A DNA stretch of 47,858 bases, taken from positions 1 to 47,858 of the forward strand of contig JAUXRI010000211.1 of the NCBI GenBank assembly GCA_030681895.1, given 5' to 3'. Of this stretch, positions 43,707-47,858 are shown one piece after another (positions within the stretch are counted from its first letter, which is position 1; every line of letters starts with the position of its first letter). The translations under genes were made by a program, and so were the position numbers. A model generated the notes under the pieces. That model ran no database searches and had not been told where the DNA came from. It saw nothing but the letters and a program-made list of their open reading frames with translations. Source of the stretch: Myxococcales bacterium. Lineage in GTDB: Bacteria > Myxococcota > Myxococcia > Myxococcales > Myxococcaceae.

Positions 43707-44630
43707 GTGCAGTCTCGGCGCGGCACCTGGCTCATCGTTCTGTCGTCCATCTTCTTCGCGGTGATGGCGGTGCTCGCGCGTCACCTCTCGAAGAGCGTGC
43801 CGGCGTTTCAGCTCTCGTTCATCCGCTTCGGTGTCGGCGCCGTGTTGATGACGACGCTCTTCCTCGTCCAACGCCGGCCGCCAGACCTCACCCACGCGCC
43901 CAAGCTGTTGCTGCGCGGGCTGTTCGGCACCGGCGCCGTGTTGACGTACTTCATCGCCATCGAGCGGCTCGGGAGCGGGCCTGCCACGGTGCTCAACTAC
44001 TGTTCGCCCATCTACGCGGCTCTCTTCGCCGGCTTCTTCCTCGGAGAGCGGCCGAGCGGCCTGGCGCGAATCGGCCTGGGCCTCGCCACCATCGGCGCCG
44101 TGCTCGTGTCGGTCGCGACCGGTGAATTCTCGACGCCGCTCCACCCGGGCCTCGGCGGCGTCGCCGGTCTCGCCTCGGGTATTTTCGGAGGCGCCGCCAT
44201 CACCGTCATCCGCTCGCTCCGCAACGACACCAACGCGCCGACCGTCTTCGCGGCCTTCTCGTTCGTCGGGCTGGTCGTCACCACGCCGCTCGCGCTGCCG
44301 GGCTGGGTGCCGCTCGAGGGAGCACTCTTCCCGCTGGTTCTCCTGATGGGCCTGCTCTCGGTCGGCGGCCAGCTGCTCTTCACGCTCGGCATGGGCTTCA
44401 CCAGCGCCACTGCCGGGAGCGCAACGACGCAGCTGGTGCCGGTGCTGGCCTGGGTGCTGGGCATCTCGGTGCTCGCGGAGCCGGTGTCACTGCTCTCTGC
44501 CGGCGGCGCGTTGCTGTGTGTCAGCGGGGTCGTTCTCGGGGCACTCAGGCAACCTGGAGCCCCTGCGATCCGACAATCTCCAGACAACCCCGCTGTAACG
44601 ACACGCAACATCCCGGGTACGTCCGAGTAG
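43707..44630 (+). CDS. EamA/DMT-family transporter
   Basis: 307 residues from the GTG at 43707 (another GTG at 43665 adds 14). About ten hydrophobic helices in two EamA halves: WLIVLSSIFFAVMAVLARHL ... LGLATIGAVLVSVATG, then GGVAGLASGIFGGAAITVIR ... GGALLCVSGVVLGAL. The conserved Pro/Gly-bearing helices (TVLNYCSPIYAALFAGFFLGE) typical of drug/metabolite exporters are seen. Substrate unknown; family members export amino acids or metabolites across the inner membrane. Confidence 0.9.
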   Translation: MQSRRGTWLIVLSSIFFAVMAVLARHLSKSVPAFQLSFIRFGVGAVLMTTLFLVQRRPPDLTHAPKLLLRGLFGTGAVLTYFIAIERLGSGPATVLNYCSPIYAALFAGFFLGERPSGLARIGLGLATIGAVLVSVATGEFSTPLHPGLGGVAGLASGIFGGAAITVIRSLRNDTNAPTVFAAFSFVGLVVTTPLALPGWVPLEGALFPLVLLMGLLSVGGQLLFTLGMGFTSATAGSATTQLVPVLAWVLGISVLAEPVSLLSAGGALLCVSGVVLGALRQPGAPAIRQSPDNPAVTTRNIPGTSE

Positions 44631-44700
44631 GAGGTTCGGCGCTCGTCACCCTTCAGAAAGGCGACGGGTGAGGAGACCCGTGTAGACTCGCCAGACTTTC

Positions 44701-46695
<1,995 letters not shown>

Positions 46696-46720
46696 TCAGG
46701 CTCGGCGCCGATTGAGTCGG

Positions 46721-47858
46721 TCAGTTCGGGCCGAGGCCCGCCGCGGGAACCTCTTCGCGGTGGTCGTGCCCTGGCCCACCGAACGTCCCAATCCACGGCT
46801 CTTCCGGAACGTCGAGGCCTGGCACGAGGAACTGCCGGAACGCGGCTGACGTGCCGGCGAACGGCGGGTCGCACTTTCCACACGAAGGAGCCCCGTCGCT
46901 GCTGGTGGCGCCCTCCATGAGGCCGAGCGTGTTCGTACCGAGCTCGAAGAGCTGCGCTGGAGTGCGGGGCATCATCAACATCGGGCAGGAGAAAGCCTCG
47001 CTGCCGTCGTTCACGTGAATGGCGCGCAACGAGATGGGCGTGAGCGCGTCGTTCGGGTCCTCGACGAAGGTGAGCGCGACGGTGCGATGGCCCTGCGGCA
47101 CCCTCCAGCGCGCCAGGCGAATCTGATCAGACCAGAAGCGGCTCAGGCCAGGCAGCTGATGCGTCCAGCGCAGGGTGTTGAGGTTGGCCTCGTAGCCGGC
47201 CAGCGCCGACGCACCCGCGACAGGCGCCGGCATGAAGCGCGCGTCGGAGATGACGATGCGGCCGAGGGCCTGCGGCAACGCGAAGGCGGGAGCTCCGGTG
47301 GCGGCGAGCATCGCGACGCTGCCGTTCTCTGGATACAAAAGACCGCGCGCCACGGCGAGCTCACCGCCGGGCATGTTGGTGTCGGTCACCTTCCAGCGGG
47401 GCACGCCGTCACGCGTGTAGCTGATGGTCAACGTGGGCTTGTCGGGCACCAGCGGAGCCTGCTGGCTCGTGGTGGGCGAGAACGCGATGAACAGATTCCC
47501 GACCGAGTCGGCCACCACACCGTACGGGTGCGGGTGATTGCAGGCCTCGAGGAGCGGATCCTGAATGCGCTGCCCGTTGATCAGCTGCCCCCGCGCGTCG
47601 AGGGTGACGAGGAAATACCGCCGGCACTGGGTGCTCACCGACGTGTTGCCGCTGGTGTTCGGGTACGCCTCGAACAAGGCGGCCATGCGGTCGCTGCCCT
47701 GGACCACCAGGCGCGCGAGGAAGATCTGCGAAGCGATCATCAGGAAGTCGGGCCGGGCGGTGCGAACGTCGAACGTCCACAACGAGGCTCCCGTCGCGGG
47801 GTCGATGGCGGTGACGCGGCCGTTGGGACTGGCGGGATAGTCGGCGCAGACGAGGCGT
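46721..47858 (-). CDS. PQQ-like beta-propeller protein, 3' part only
   Basis: The frame is open to the right edge, so the 5' end lies outside the window; at least 379 residues are seen. Near the edge NGRVTAIDPATGASLWTFDV is a typical PQQ-like propeller blade, followed by further blades (VVADSVGNLFIAFSP, ISYTRDGVPRWKVTD). A SCGKCDPPF motif lies near the C terminus. The sequence looks extracytoplasmic, like many myxobacterial propeller lipoproteins. No start is available. It converges with the kinase gene, with 25 bp between the stops. Confidence 0.75.
   Translation of the reverse strand, partial: RLVCADYPASPNGRVTAIDPATGASLWTFDVRTARPDFLMIASQIFLARLVVQGSDRMAALFEAYPNTSGNTSVSTQCRRYFLVTLDARGQLINGQRIQDPLLEACNHPHPYGVVADSVGNLFIAFSPTTSQQAPLVPDKPTLTISYTRDGVPRWKVTDTNMPGGELAVARGLLYPENGSVAMLAATGAPAFALPQALGRIVISDARFMPAPVAGASALAGYEANLNTLRWTHQLPGLSRFWSDQIRLARWRVPQGHRTVALTFVEDPNDALTPISLRAIHVNDGSEAFSCPMLMMPRTPAQLFELGTNTLGLMEGATSSDGAPSCGKCDPPFAGTSAAFRQFLVPGLDVPEEPWIGTFGGPGHDHREEVPAAGLGPN

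Overview
The window is G+C-rich chromosomal DNA from a myxobacterium (Myxococcota, probably the Cystobacterineae/Myxococcaceae side). The evidence is a mnmG-rsmG-parA-parB-bactofilin block in the order known from Myxococcus xanthus, three parS sites, a DUF2378 (M. xanthus paralogous family) protein, a MYXO-CTERM-like surface protein with thrombospondin type 3 repeats, several lipoproteins with Gly/Ala/Ser stalks, and three Ser/Thr kinases of unusual architecture. All calls come from reading the sequence; no database search was run.

Layout. 1-1038 has no convincing gene and holds a 23-bp tandem array. 1039-6946 is the origin-proximal segregation block: a small membrane protein, mnmG, rsmG, parA, parB, a BacM-like bactofilin and a lipoprotein, with parS sites at 1649, 3504 and 4249 and DnaA-box-like 9-mers between mnmG and rsmG. 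7301-16623 is mixed: an HDOD protein, a condensation-fold acyltransferase whose 5' end is partly duplicated, a DUF2378 protein, a GH31 lipoprotein, a SAF-domain lipoprotein, and two Cys-rich surface lipoproteins facing each other. 16792-20228 is a sigma factor overlapping a zinc-finger/kinase/TPR fusion. 20408-22018 is a compositionally foreign DUF262-HNH gene. 22022-36161 is a series of short metabolic and surface units: DJ-1/PfpI, thioesterase, thrombospondin-repeat protein, acyl-CoA dehydrogenase, YCII/ECF42 pair, OsmC, VOC, and an alpha/beta hydrolase with a 3-hydroxybutyrate dehydrogenase. 36174-47858 has a kinase fused to a cyclic-nucleotide-binding domain, a nuclease-like secreted protein, a large Cys-rich protein, purE-purK, an EamA transporter, a third kinase, and the 3' part of a beta-propeller gene running off the right edge.

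How genes work together. ParA, ParB, parS and the bactofilin form a chromosome segregation and anchoring module. The sigma factor and its overlapping kinase look like a one-operon signalling switch, and the YCII protein with the ECF42-type sigma is a known pairing. The hydrolase and 3-hydroxybutyrate dehydrogenase suggest hydroxybutyrate ester use. PurE and PurK carry out adjacent steps of purine synthesis.

The most unusual item lies just after purK on the minus strand (about 42735-42815). The 3' half of a tRNA (T arm and acceptor strand) comes before the 5' half (acceptor strand and D arm). The acceptor strands match and 8-bp direct repeats flank the unit, so it is either a circularly permuted tRNA-like gene or the remnant of a tRNA duplication.
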